Made by a program: the position numbers and the translations under genes. Positions 22,798 through 33,600 of a stretch of DNA of 64,000 bases are shown piece after piece; position 1 is the first letter of the stretch, and each line of letters begins with the position of its first letter. This DNA is from Apiosordaria backusii (taxonomy: Eukaryota > Ascomycota > Sordariomycetes > Sordariales > Lasiosphaeriaceae). Below the pieces are notes generated by a model. That model was given only the letters and a program-made list of their open reading frames with translations, searched no databases and had not been told where the DNA came from. Location of the stretch: the NCBI GenBank assembly GCA_030549205.1, contig JAUKTV010000011.1, forward strand, positions 496,001-560,000. Direction: 5' to 3'.

Positions 22798-25742
22798 ATG
22801 AGCTACGGGAAGAAGGACGAGGATGCCGACACTGGTCTGGTCAAAATTGACCGGACCCAGGTTTTCCAAGAAGGTAGGAATCAACCGTTGCCGTTGCGTT
22901 GTGCAGTGGCCATCAGCTAATTACGAACTGGCGGTCCGCAGCTCGACTCTTCAACACCTCCCCTATCCAACCGCGAAGATGCCGCATTCTCCTGACCAAG
23001 ATCGGTCTCCTCCTCTACACGGGCGAAAAGTTCCCTTCTACCGAAGCGACGACTCTGTTTTTCGGCATTTCGAAGCTCTTCCAGAACAAAGATGCCAGCC
23101 TGCGCCAGATGGTCCACCTTATCATTAAGGAGCTCGCCAGCTCGGCCGACGACATTATTATGGTCACGAGCACCATCATGAAGGATACTGGAGGGAGCAC
23201 AGATGCCATCTATCGCCCAAATGCTATTAGAGCGCTCTGTCGCATTATTGATGTACGAGCTTCCTCACCCAAGTGTCTCTGCCCGTCTGGCTAACACAGA
23301 CATGAACAGGCCACCACAGTCCAATCCATCGAGCGTGTCCTCAAAACCGCCATCGTCGACAAGAATCCGACCGTTTCCTCCGCCGCTCTCGTTTCGTCGT
23401 ACCATCTCCTCCCGATCGCCAGAGAAGTTGTCAAGAGATGGCAAAGTGAGACCCAGGAGGCGGCTGCTAGTACCAAGTCGTCTGGCGGGTTCTCGCTTGG
23501 CTTCTCTTCGTCCTCTGCCAACCTCCCCGTGAACAACTCAACCATGACCCAGTACCACGCTATCGGTCTGCTATACCAGATGAGGATGCATGACAGGATG
23601 GCCTTGGTCAAGATGGTGCAGCAGTTTGGTGCGGCTGGCGCAATGAAGAACCCCGCAGCTATCGTTATGCTGGTCCGTCTTGCTGCCCAGCTGGCTGAGG
23701 AGGATGCCCAGCTCAGGAGGCCCATGATGCAGCTGCTGGATGGCTGGTTAAGACATAAGAGCGAAATGGTCAACTTCGAGGCGGCTAAGGCTATCTGTGA
23801 CATGCGGGATGTGACCGACGCCGAGGTATCCCAGGCTGTCCACGTCCTCCAGCTCTTCCTCACCTCCCCCCGCGCAGTTACCAAGTTTGCTGCTCTCCGT
23901 ATCCTCCACAACATCGCGTCTTTCAAGCCTCACGTCGTCAACGTCTGCAACCCCGATATCGAGCTCCTCATTTCCAACAGCAACCGGTCTATCGCCACTT
24001 TCGCCATCACAACCCTGCTTAAGACTGGCAACGAGGCCAGCGTGGATCGCCTGATGAAGCAAATTTCTGGTTTCATGTCTGAGATTACGGATGAGTTCAA
24101 GATTACCATTGTTGAGGCTATCCGGACGCTCTGCCTCAAGTTTCCCAGCAAGCAGGCCGGTATGCTCCAGTTTCTCAGTACTGTCTTGCGCGACGAGGGC
24201 GGCTACGAGTTCAAGCGCGCTGTGGTGGAGAGCTTGTTTGACTTGATCAAGTTTGTTCCCGATTCCAAGGAGGAGGCTCTTGCTCACCTTTGCGAATTTA
24301 TCGAGGACTGCGAGTTTACCAAGCTTGGTGTCCGGATTCTGCATCTCCTTGGTGTCGAAGGACCCAAGACCTCCCAGCCTACCAAGTACATCCGGTACAT
24401 CTACAACCGTGTTGTGCTCGAGAACGCCACTGTCCGTGCTGCCGCTGTTACTGCGTTGGCCAAGTTTGGTGTCGGCCAGAAGGACCCCGAGCTGAAGCGC
24501 AGTGTGGACGTCTTGCTTACGCGCTGCTTGGATGATGTGGATGATGAGGTCCGCGACCGTGCTGCGCTGAACCTCAGCCTCATGCACGACGAGGATGAGT
24601 TGGCGACCAGATTTGTCAAGAATGACAGCATGTTCTCTCTCCCATATTTCGAGCACCAGCTTGTCATGTACGTCACCTCTGACGACAAGTCGGTGTTCGA
24701 CGAAGCCTTCGACATTTCCAAGATCCCAATCGTCACCCGCGAGCAGGCCGACGCGGAAGACAGGACGAAGAAGCTTACCGCTACTACACCATCGCTCAAG
24801 CCACCAAAGACCGGCCCTACCAAGGCTGCCCCCTCGGCGGCCGACGCTGCTGCTTCTGCCACGGCTACCGCACAAAAGTATGCCCAAGAGCTTCTGTCTA
24901 TCCCAGAACTCAAGGAGTTTGGCGCCGTTCTCAAGTCCTCGCCAGTTGTGGGGCTCACAGAGGCCGAGACCGAGTACGTGGTCAGCGTTGTCAAGCACAT
25001 TTTCAAGGAGCACATTGTGCTGCAATACGAGGTCAAGAACACGCTTCCCGACACGGTATTAGAAAACGTCTCTGTTGTGGCTACACCATCCGATGAGGAG
25101 GAGCTGCAGGAGCTTTTTATCATCCAGGCGGAGAAGCTCGCGACGGATGAGCCAGGCAAGATCTATGTTGCGTTCCAAAAGGTCAACGGCGAAGGGTCTC
25201 TGCCTATCAGCACCTTCTCCAACGTGCTCAAGTTTACCAGCAAGGAGATTGATCCTACTACTGGGGAGCCGGAGGAGAGCGGGTATGATGATGAGTATGA
25301 GGTATCCGAGTTTGATTTGGCGGGTGCGGATTATGTGGTGCCAGCGTTTGCTAGCAACTTTGCCCATATTTGGGAGCAGGTGGGCGCGCAGGGAGAGGAG
25401 GCCGAGGAGACGTTGCAGTTGAGTGGGATGAAGAGTATAGAGGGTATGTTTTCACACCTCATTCTACAAGTCTACCTTGGTCACAAGATACTAACATTTT
25501 GTTTTGTAGATGCCACCGAACAATTAACCAAGGCGCTGTCACTGCAGCCGCTGGAAGGAACCGACGTGCCGGTCAACCAGACGACGCATACCCTCAAACT
25601 GCTGGGCAAGACGGTCGGCGGCGGCAGGGTGGTGGCCAACGTCAGGATGGCCTACTCATCCAAGACGGGTGTGACGACCAAGATCACGGTGAGGAGCGAG
25701 GAGGAGGGTGTGGCGGCTCTTGTTATTGGTTCTGTTGCTTAA
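22798..25742 (+). CDS. SEC21: Coatomer (COPI) gamma subunit
   Basis: Four exons (22798-22873, 22942-23252, 23310-25443, 25510-25742) give 917 residues, the usual length for the family. The protein starts MSYGKKDEDADTGLVKIDRT and continues into the adaptin-like N-terminal solenoid of HEAT/ARM helices (for example KFPSTEATTLFFGISKLFQN, then ALVSSYHLLPIAREVVKRWQ). A linker rich in Ala, Ser, Thr and Lys lies around residues 590-630. The C-terminal appendage domain follows (LQYEVKNTLPDTVLENVSVV). Gamma-COP is part of the coat of Golgi-to-ER transport vesicles and binds dilysine cargo and ARF regulators. The last intron, 25444-25509, is 66 nt and has no in-frame stop, so retention would add 22 residues without breaking the frame. 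Confidence 0.97.
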
Positions 25743-27091
25743 TGACCTGACCGTTTCATGCATGGCGTTATACCTATTGAGATTATACTTGGCTGCTGTT
25801 TTTCATTGGTTTTTGTTGGTGCGAGTGGAAAATATTGAAGAGGGATTTACTCATAAGACGGGGGGGTTCTGTTGTGCAAGTGAGGTTACAGAAAAGTGAA
25901 GGCAAATGGTGGGGTGAGGTAGTGAGTGAGCGGCGTTCCCGAGTGCCGGTGTGTAGACATCCGATCAATAGATGAAAATGGTTGGCCCAACAGGGTAGAT
26001 GCTGGGTGTTGTGGTGTTGGTGTTTGACATGTGATGATCTGTTGTGGTGGACTTGTGGTGAGGGGTGAAGTCCTGAGATAGCACAAGATCAGCTTTTTTT
26101 GGTGCCAAGGATCCAGGCGTTGGTGAAATCGTCTCGGCGAAACCCGTCTGGTAAAGTGGGCGAGAATGATGCATTGCAGATCGATAAGATTGGATATCGG
26201 AGAACCTTGTACGGCCGGCAAGTAACAAATCAAAAGTGGGGCAGAATCCAACCTCTTTTCGAGCCCGAGGGCGGGGAGAACAGACAGTTGAATGGAACGG
26301 TCTTTTAACTTGATCGTCTCTTCCGGAAGCTGGTGGTTCCTGGACGAGATGAACTGGTTTTAGGCAACGGTTCAGGTGACTGGTGCGGAATTGAGTTTTG
26401 GTACACCAGATTGGAGGGTCGCAGAAATTAAAGAAACCCATGACGCACTTTCCCACACCACATTTTCCCAGTTCCCCGGGTTGGTTGATTGGTTGGTTTT
26501 GGCTCATTTCAACTTTCACTGACATTCTCTGCCGCGCCTGCTTTTTTACTGGGACCGGGAGAGACACGAAAACTTGTTCGTAAGAAACCTGGCGGCGCGA
26601 TGCGGCACGCGTAGAAAACCAGATCATTCATCATCAGTTCTGCTGAGAAAAAAAATTCCGAGGATACGAGGAGGGGTTCCTCTTCTTCTTCAAATCGTGC
26701 ATGAAGAAAACTCCACTTTGGGCATTCTTTACTTTCTCCAGTCTTCTTCCCCGACTTTGAGAGGAGCCGATCGATCCCCTCTTTTACTTCCCGAGATCGC
26801 CGGTTGTGTCTGTTTTTTTTTATACTTATTCTTCCTTTCTGCTGGTTGTCAAAAGTCCAGCGAGGAAGAGAGTTCTCTCTACACTAGTAGGAGAGTAAAC
26901 AGGCGCGCAACTCGGCCGGCCGCCTTCGTCTAAGAGCATCAGTACAAAGAAAAGCGACCCCACCAAACACCAGCCTCGAGAGCTCGTCTGCCACCTCGTC
27001 ATAACTCAACCCCGACGACCCCAAAAACACCACCACAACAACAACCCCCGTCACGAAACCAAGCCGCTCTCGAAGCGCACCGTTGCCCATC
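25743..27091. other. Intergenic: upstream region of the phosphotransferase gene
   Basis: 1.35 kb with pyrimidine-rich stretches at 26620-26860 and an A/C-rich leader (26935-27090) just before the start codon, typical of a fungal 5' UTR. Open frames on the minus strand (25886-26627) have no recognisable protein character. Confidence 0.5.
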
Positions 27092-28363
27092 ATGGTCTAC
27101 GTCCGCCAAGAGCGCCTCCCGGCCCTAAAACAATACAAATACTCCTCGGTCGACCACTCCCTCACGTCCAAATACATCCTCAAGCCCTTTTACACCCACG
27201 TCGTGATCAAGCTCTTCCCCATGTCCATGGCGCCCAACCTAATCACTCTAACCGGGTTCATGTTTGTCGTTGCCAACTTTTTGACGCTGCTCTGGTACAA
27301 CCCCACGCTTGACCAAGACTGCCCCAGCTGGGTGTACTACTCTTGGGCGGCGGGGTTGTTTCTGTACCAGACGTTTGACGCTGTGGACGGGACCCAGGCG
27401 AGGAGGACGAGACAATCGGGACCGCTGGGGGAGCTGTTTGATCACGGGGTGGACGCGCTGAACACGAGCTTGGAGGTGCTGATTTTTGCGGCGAGCCAGA
27501 ATATGGGGCAGAGCTGGAAGACGGTGGCGACGCTGTTTGCGAGCTTGCTGACGTTTTATGTGCAGACTTGGGATGAGTACCATACCAAGACGCTGACGCT
27601 GGGGATTGTGAATGGGCCGGTGGAGGGGATTCTGATTCTGGTTGGGGTGTACGCGCTGACTGGGTATAAGGGGGGCGCAAGTTTCTGGCAGCAGGGGATG
27701 TTGGGTACTGTTGGGATCCCGCAAAGTCTGTTTGGGGGAGCAATCACCATTCCGGATGGGGTGTATCAGATGAACTTTACCGAGTGGTATATGGTCCAGG
27801 GGACGATCGTGCTGGTGTACAACACGGTGGAATCGGCTAGGAACGTCATCAGGGCGAGAAGGGCGAGGGGGGATAAATCCCGCTATGCGCTTGTGGGGTT
27901 GGGACCGTTTTTCGCCGCGTGGGGGCTGATCGTGGCGTATTTGTGGTTGCAGCCTGGGATTCTGAGGTGCCATCTCGTTCCGTTTGCGCTGTTTGCCGGG
28001 TTGGTGAATGCGTATAGTGTTGGGCAGATAATCACGGCGCATTTGGTAAAGCTGGATTTCCCGTACTGGAACGTGATGGTTATTCCTCTGGGTTTCGGGG
28101 TGGTGGATTCGCTGGGACCGCTGCTGCTCAAGTATAGCCCGGTGCCGTGGCTGGGATGGCCGAGCGCGCTGGGGGATGGGGTGTATCAGGTGGCGTACAT
28201 GTTTTGCATGCTGGGGATGGCGGTGGGGGTGTACGGGAGCTTTGTGGTGGACGTGATTGTGACGATTTGCGATTACTTGGATATTTGGTGCTTGACGATC
28301 AAGCATCCTTATGTTCCTGAGGAGGAGGGGAATGGGGGTGGTGAGCTTAAGAAGAAGCAATAG
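27092..28363 (+). CDS. EPT1: Choline/ethanolamine phosphotransferase (CDP-alcohol phosphotransferase)
   Basis: Single exon, 423 residues, starting at the ATG at 27092 (MVYVRQERLPALKQYKY). It transfers phosphocholine or phosphoethanolamine from the CDP-alcohol to diacylglycerol, the last step of the Kennedy pathway, in ER or Golgi membranes. The CDP-alcohol phosphotransferase signature is complete: Asp99, Gly100, Ala103, Arg104, Gly113, Asp117 and Asp121 (DGTQAR, then GELFDHGVD). Several hydrophobic segments before and after it fit the multi-spanning family. The sequence does not settle whether choline (Cpt1) or ethanolamine (Ept1) is preferred; many filamentous fungi have one dual enzyme. The tail is charged and ends ELKKKQ, which resembles a C-terminal dilysine ER-retrieval signal only loosely. 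Confidence 0.94.
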   Translation: MVYVRQERLPALKQYKYSSVDHSLTSKYILKPFYTHVVIKLFPMSMAPNLITLTGFMFVVANFLTLLWYNPTLDQDCPSWVYYSWAAGLFLYQTFDAVDGTQARRTRQSGPLGELFDHGVDALNTSLEVLIFAASQNMGQSWKTVATLFASLLTFYVQTWDEYHTKTLTLGIVNGPVEGILILVGVYALTGYKGGASFWQQGMLGTVGIPQSLFGGAITIPDGVYQMNFTEWYMVQGTIVLVYNTVESARNVIRARRARGDKSRYALVGLGPFFAAWGLIVAYLWLQPGILRCHLVPFALFAGLVNAYSVGQIITAHLVKLDFPYWNVMVIPLGFGVVDSLGPLLLKYSPVPWLGWPSALGDGVYQVAYMFCMLGMAVGVYGSFVVDVIVTICDYLDIWCLTIKHPYVPEEEGNGGGELKKKQ

Positions 28364-29363
28364 GGGGGTTTTTGGTGGTTGGAAGGGTGATGAAGTGGGG
28401 GGTTGACGGTGGTCAAGGGGAGGAGGCATGAAGATGGAAGCTGGGTTATCTTAATGGTACACACAGAGAGAGGGAATGAGGAAGAGGGGTATATACACGG
28501 ATTATAAGGGAGGCCAGCAAGGAAACATCTCTACTTTTTGCTGGTGATTGATATGGCCGGCGCACGCAACACTGCACAACACAATGATTGATACCTACCT
28601 TTTTATGGTTTTTTTTATGACGATTTGGCTTTGGTGTTCATCAGAGGTATATATAGACGGATAGGTTAGCTTAGCCTCTGGTTTAGGGTGGAGGAGAAAC
28701 GGTCATTTTGAGCAACTCTTTTGCATTGAGTTTTCTTGTCTACTCTGCCAAGTTTCTTTTACTCTTTAGTTGCCATTTGGTTGCTGCTGTACCAATTAGG
28801 GATAAGGGTATGAGGTCACAGTCTGGATTCTCTCCGTTAGGTTTGGGTCTTGACCAACACACGGCACCTAGGAAGCCAGATATCCATGAATGTTCTCAAG
28901 TATTCAAAGAGTGTCCCCTATCTAACAAGGCAACAAAAGACCATTTCAACAGTTCACCTGTGGTCAATATATATGCCCATATTTGGAATGTCAATATCCA
29001 AAAACAAAGCATAAGAAAACGAGACCAAGAATGTCATTATCGTCCACCCCCGCTCCTGCCCATATTCACATTGTTGAAATCAAACGCAGCCCCAGAAACG
29101 CCCCTATTTGCCCTCTTTCCCACCCACCTGTCCATTCAAGCTCGTCGTGCTCTCCTGACCTGCTGCCAACCGGCCCTTGCCCCTTAGCCCTTATAACGCC
29201 AAAAACTTCAGCCCAGGTGGTTTCTGTGTACTGTGCTATATATATATGCTGGGTTACGACTGGTTTTCCTTGCGTGTACGTAAAGAGAGTTGGGTGTTGC
29301 GTCGGTCATGATATTCGTAAAAGGTTGAAACAAAACTCAGCAAACCATACAATAACCGGCCGC
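28364..29363. other. Intergenic between convergent genes
   Basis: 1 kb between the 3' ends of the phosphotransferase and bZIP genes. No supported gene. AT-rich patches occur around 28580-28680 and 28960-29000. Confidence 0.5.
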
Positions 29364-30699
29364 TCAAAGAAGTTCGTCGCTCCCACTGGCCACACTTTGC
29401 TCGATAGCCATAAGAATGGCCCTTTCCTCAAACACTGGACCTTGACCGTCACATTTGGCCAGGGGCTTGATCCGCTCGCTGACGCTTCCGATATCGACCA
29501 GTCCGCGCCGGGAGAGAGGATGGCTAATGATCAGCTCCCATGTCGCGCCCGCTGCGAGAAGACGTTCGCCACTGTCACTGGTCACTATCCTGTGGCTTGG
29601 CGCCTTGTTGGCGTGGTTTTGGAGGACGTTGGAGAAAAAGTCGTTCGGGTTGTACGACATGGGACCTGTCACAATCGGTGTTGCGCTGCTCCCGGGTGAC
29701 CCAACGTTGGCATTGGATGTCGCTCGCAAGATTTCGAGCTCGGTGTTCCTCTGTGCCAACTCCTTCTTCAACCGCTCATTCTCGGTCGCCGTCTCTTGCT
29801 GCCTTTGCACTGTTTCCTGCAAGCGGGTTTCGAGATCCTTGACATGGCGTTCCTTGCGCTCGCGGAAGGCCCGTTGGCTACATACATAAAGTCAGCAAGC
29901 ATGTACACTAACGACGGGACGGACCGCAAGCACGGCGGACAGCCGTCTGATGTATTCAAGAAGGAAGCCGACAGCATGGGTTGGTGTAACCTATGAGCTG
30001 AGCCGGAGTACCACATACGCTGCACGGTTCTGGGCTTTGCGCCTCGACTGGGCTGGGGTCAGGTCGTCTTCTTCCGAATTGGACCCTTGTTGCCGACGGC
30101 TCAGCTCGTCAAAGTCTATCTTGGACAGATTAGGCAGGATCTCAACGGTCGGGGGCCGCGCCTGCGGGACGGCGCCGTTGATGGGATGGGGCTGCTGTTG
30201 CACGGGTGCCGGGACGGGAACCTGACCCGGGGGCGTTGGTGGGCCCGGAAAGGTCTGCGCAGGATTGAATTGGAGGAAATTATCGTAGTTTTGGAACTGC
30301 TCATGAGGGATGCCGTTGGGGAACTGCTCGTAGACCTCCTGAGTAATCATTGGTAAGCCTCTCGTACGCAACAGCCAATGCGCGCTACTGCCAACAATGG
30401 CGGGCAAATGCGGAGACCATAAGACCAGACAGCCACACAAAAGCGAGCCCGAGTCCGGCTTGTTGAGTACAAAAGCCAGACGCAGCACCCAAGGATCGCA
30501 TCCATAACCTTTCCTTCCCCTTCTTCCTTATTCTTGCGGCATCTAGAACTCAGACTGAAATGCAACCTACCGGAGGTGAGGTGGTGTTGAAGTCGTCCGA
30601 CGCTACCGATGTGGAATGCGCTGGAGTGAGGGGAGGAGGGATCCCCATGAATTGGTAGGGCTGAGGGCCACCAAAGTATGCGGTATGTGTGTATTCCAT
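29364..30699 (-). CDS. AP-1-like (YAP/Pap1-type) bZIP transcription factor
   Basis: Three exons (30571-30699, 30019-30338, 29364-29877) give 320 residues. The second splice rebuilds the bZIP basic region exactly: SRRKAQNRAA joined to QRAFRERKERHVKDLETRL. The signature N147-x2-A150-Q151-x2-F154-R155 is that of fungal AP-1/YAP factors. A leucine-zipper-like coiled coil runs to about residue 200 (ENERLKKELAQRNTELEILR). The N-terminus (QPYQFMGIPPPLTPAHS) and the C-terminus (GERLLAAGATWELI, then CDGQGPVFEE and ASGSDELL) are conserved-looking blocks. The C-terminal Cys-rich redox domain of Yap1 is absent; only one cysteine is seen near the end. Family members regulate stress responses or secondary metabolism; the targets here are unknown. 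The first intron is 232 nt, long for this window. Confidence 0.9.
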
Positions 30700-33600
30700 A
30701 GCGGCGGGTGTCCAAACGAGTAGGGACGACGCTATCCGCTTGGTCCAGTGCCTAGTATATAAGTGTGTCTGGGAGAGCGAGGGGTTCCGGCCGAGTGGGA
30801 AAAGAAAGGAGTGCACTTCTGAGTCTCTTGGTGCGGGATGATGGGATGATCAGCAGTTGAAATCGCAGCAGGTTGATCATTGATGGCTGGCCCGAAAAAA
30901 AGGGCGGGGAACTCCAATAAGTTTGTCGAGGGGAAGGGGGATGACAGGGGTGCAACCGACGGAGGAGTGGAGTCCGCAGTGGGGTATTATAGCGCGCTAA
31001 AGTAGTCCAGTCCAGTCAAGCTGCTGTGCCCCAGACCCCGGTTGAAGACGCCAACGACGACCACAGGAACCCTGCCGGCCAGGCCAGAGACGGGAGGTAC
31101 CTCCTACATTGTACCTAACTTCCAGTTCCAGGTTGTAAGTGAGCATCGAGATGCGTGCCGCGCACTCGCCAGTCTCACTTATCCCTATCTCCTCCTCCTC
31201 TTCCCTCCTGCATCGGACGAAGGACCCAGATACATGAGATCGAAATCGTGAGTCCTGCCGCAGATTGAAACATGTGCCACGCACGCGGAACCTGGAGACA
31301 TGGTCTCATTGGGAAGGCATTTACAGCACTCTACCACAGTACAACAGCTTTGCGGCAACCGTAAGAGATTGGCTACCCACGTTGGCTACGTTGGCTGACC
31401 GAACGCGGACAAATCAGGGCCTCGGGCAGAATGGTCACCTGGAACCCTGCCTGAGGCAATGTCGAGTCCTAAGGTACGCTCCATCTACACATATTAAGGT
31501 AGCAACCTGGAAGTTCTATGCAGAAACGACAACGACAATTCAAACATCACCAACTATCGAGACGACCGGTCCTGACGTTTGCCCCAGATCCGAACTCTGA
31601 TCTGATCCGTGCGAGTACGCGGTGTGATCCAGAGGCAACCCATCGGCGGTCAGCAGGCCAGCATTCGATCCCATTCCCAGCGAGGTTCACGTAGCTACTT
31701 CAGCCAAGCTGTCTCACAAGCAACGCTAAGCTTTGAAGAAAGAATACGGCATACTTTCCCGAAACCATACAGATCACTTAGGCCACTGAAGGCCAGCCAA
31801 GCATTGCTGTCCATGTTATCCGCCGTCACCGAGCAACACAGGGGCTTGTCAAGTTAGACACCCAGGCATACTCGTTCCTATCAAGACCAATCATGCCTAG
31901 ATTGTGCTCATCACGGCATGAGGAGGACCCGTACGTGCAACAGCGTAGGAGGGAAGCCGTGATCGCTCATCAAGCACAGCAGCTTCGCGGAGCCACATGC
32001 CACAGGCCACAACTTGCGCCATTTATTCTGCCGTCCTCAGACTCGAGGATGAACCTGGATAACACTCGTGCCACAAAGTCTCCGTTCTTGACCCGAGAGC
32101 GCAGCCTCCCAGCTGTCTTGAACAGCCTTGTGCAATTCCAGAAGCCTGCACGCGGTTCCTCACGGCAGCTGTATGTGTCACGGAGAACGCCGTCGAGCTC
32201 GAGTCCCCGAGTGGCCCAGCAGGCACAAACAGGTAACTGGACCCGAGGAAAGGGGCTTCATCGACGTTGCTTGGCTGCTTGCTATACCAGGATTGGCTTC
32301 CTTCTCATCCCCAGATTTACCTCTGGTCTGTGCTTCATCCACTTGGAAAGCTTATCATCTTGGTATGCCCTTCCCATTCCGGTAGTTCTCCTCAAAACTG
32401 CAAGGCCTTCGTCGATGCCTAACAGCCTAACTCCGTTCTCTCCGCATCTTGTTTCCGAACTGTGCTTCCCACCCTCGAAAAAGCTGTACACTATTTGTCG
32501 AGAAGCTGCAAGAGCCCGAAACATCAAGTTCGTGATGTGGCTTGCAGGTGACCACCAAGGGGAGGGGGAGGCTTCAGTCGGCACAATTTGTGATGGGGAA
32601 AATTGTGCAACAAAATTGAGTGCCTTCCGATCTGACCCCTCAAATTCAAGCCTCAACTGACAACTTTTGTGGCGGGTGAGCAGATTGCGTTCGGTGAAGG
32701 GGGCGACTCCTCAAGGCTCACGCAATTTGGCTTCTCCGGGAGGAGGGCTTGTACGCCGCACTCATGCGTCGCCGACTTCTCTCGAGCATGCAACAGAGCA
32801 CAGATCCACACCTTATTCAAGCCAGAATCACCGATGAGTGGTTCCTCTTTGATCACAAACTCCCTCTTTTGCATGCGGGTCGTTTTTAGTCGTTGTGCGT
32901 TGCATCGTTCGGCACACCGAACCTCAACTGTTTCTGGGCTTGGGCTTGTGTGCGGTTTGTGCGAGCGAATCGGGACCTCTCCCTTCCACCGCTGTCTGTG
33001 GTGAGAGACGGAGAACCCCGTGACTGGTGCGCCATTTGACTTGTGCCCTTGTCATTGTCTAGCCAGTCTCCGGAAATCTTTCCCATGTGATGGGGGCCAA
33101 AACAATCCACGTACATACATTCTCGTGCATCTGACTGCATACATGGCGAATGTTCAAGGACCTCCCTTTGTTTCAACACCCGTGGGCTACCGTCCGACTG
33201 GGTGCTCTTGCTTCCTCCAAGGAAGAAGACATGCAACGTGAGTCAGCAGAGGTGCAATAAACCGCTTCACAGAAGCTTGGCATCATGTCAGACGCACCAT
33301 CTTTGATGGATATGTCTTCGTATTGGAAATGCAAGAGGAATAAATCATCGTAAAATCAAGGCCAATCTCTCGATGTTTCCAGAAGCTTGAGTTGGAGAAT
33401 TGACATTCGGGGGCTCAAAACCCACAATAGAGCTGATATGGTCGGCCAAGGAGAGCCTCGCCGCCATCAGATGAGTCTCATAGCCGAATATAAACACCCG
33501 GTTCCTTGGCCTCTGCATACTTAATGACCGGGTGGCGGCACTGAATGCACGTATCCTAAACCAGAGGCTGCTCACTGACTGGTCAAGCCTCTCTTCTCTG

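Noticed and set aside
23748..25025. 425-codon minus-strand frame
   Set aside because: Antisense to the conserved SEC21 coding sequence; Leu/Asp-rich mirror composition only.
25886..26627. Overlapping minus-strand frames upstream of the phosphotransferase gene
   Set aside because: Several overlapping frames with no protein character in a promoter-like region.
27248..28429. 393-codon minus-strand frame
   Set aside because: Antisense to the phosphotransferase gene; Pro/His/Arg/Gln-rich composition typical of a shadow frame.
31893..32660. 255-codon plus-strand frame in the large gap
   Set aside because: Starts with ATG, but the residues show no ordered-domain pattern, and other frames over the same stretch are similarly open. 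Not enough to call a gene.
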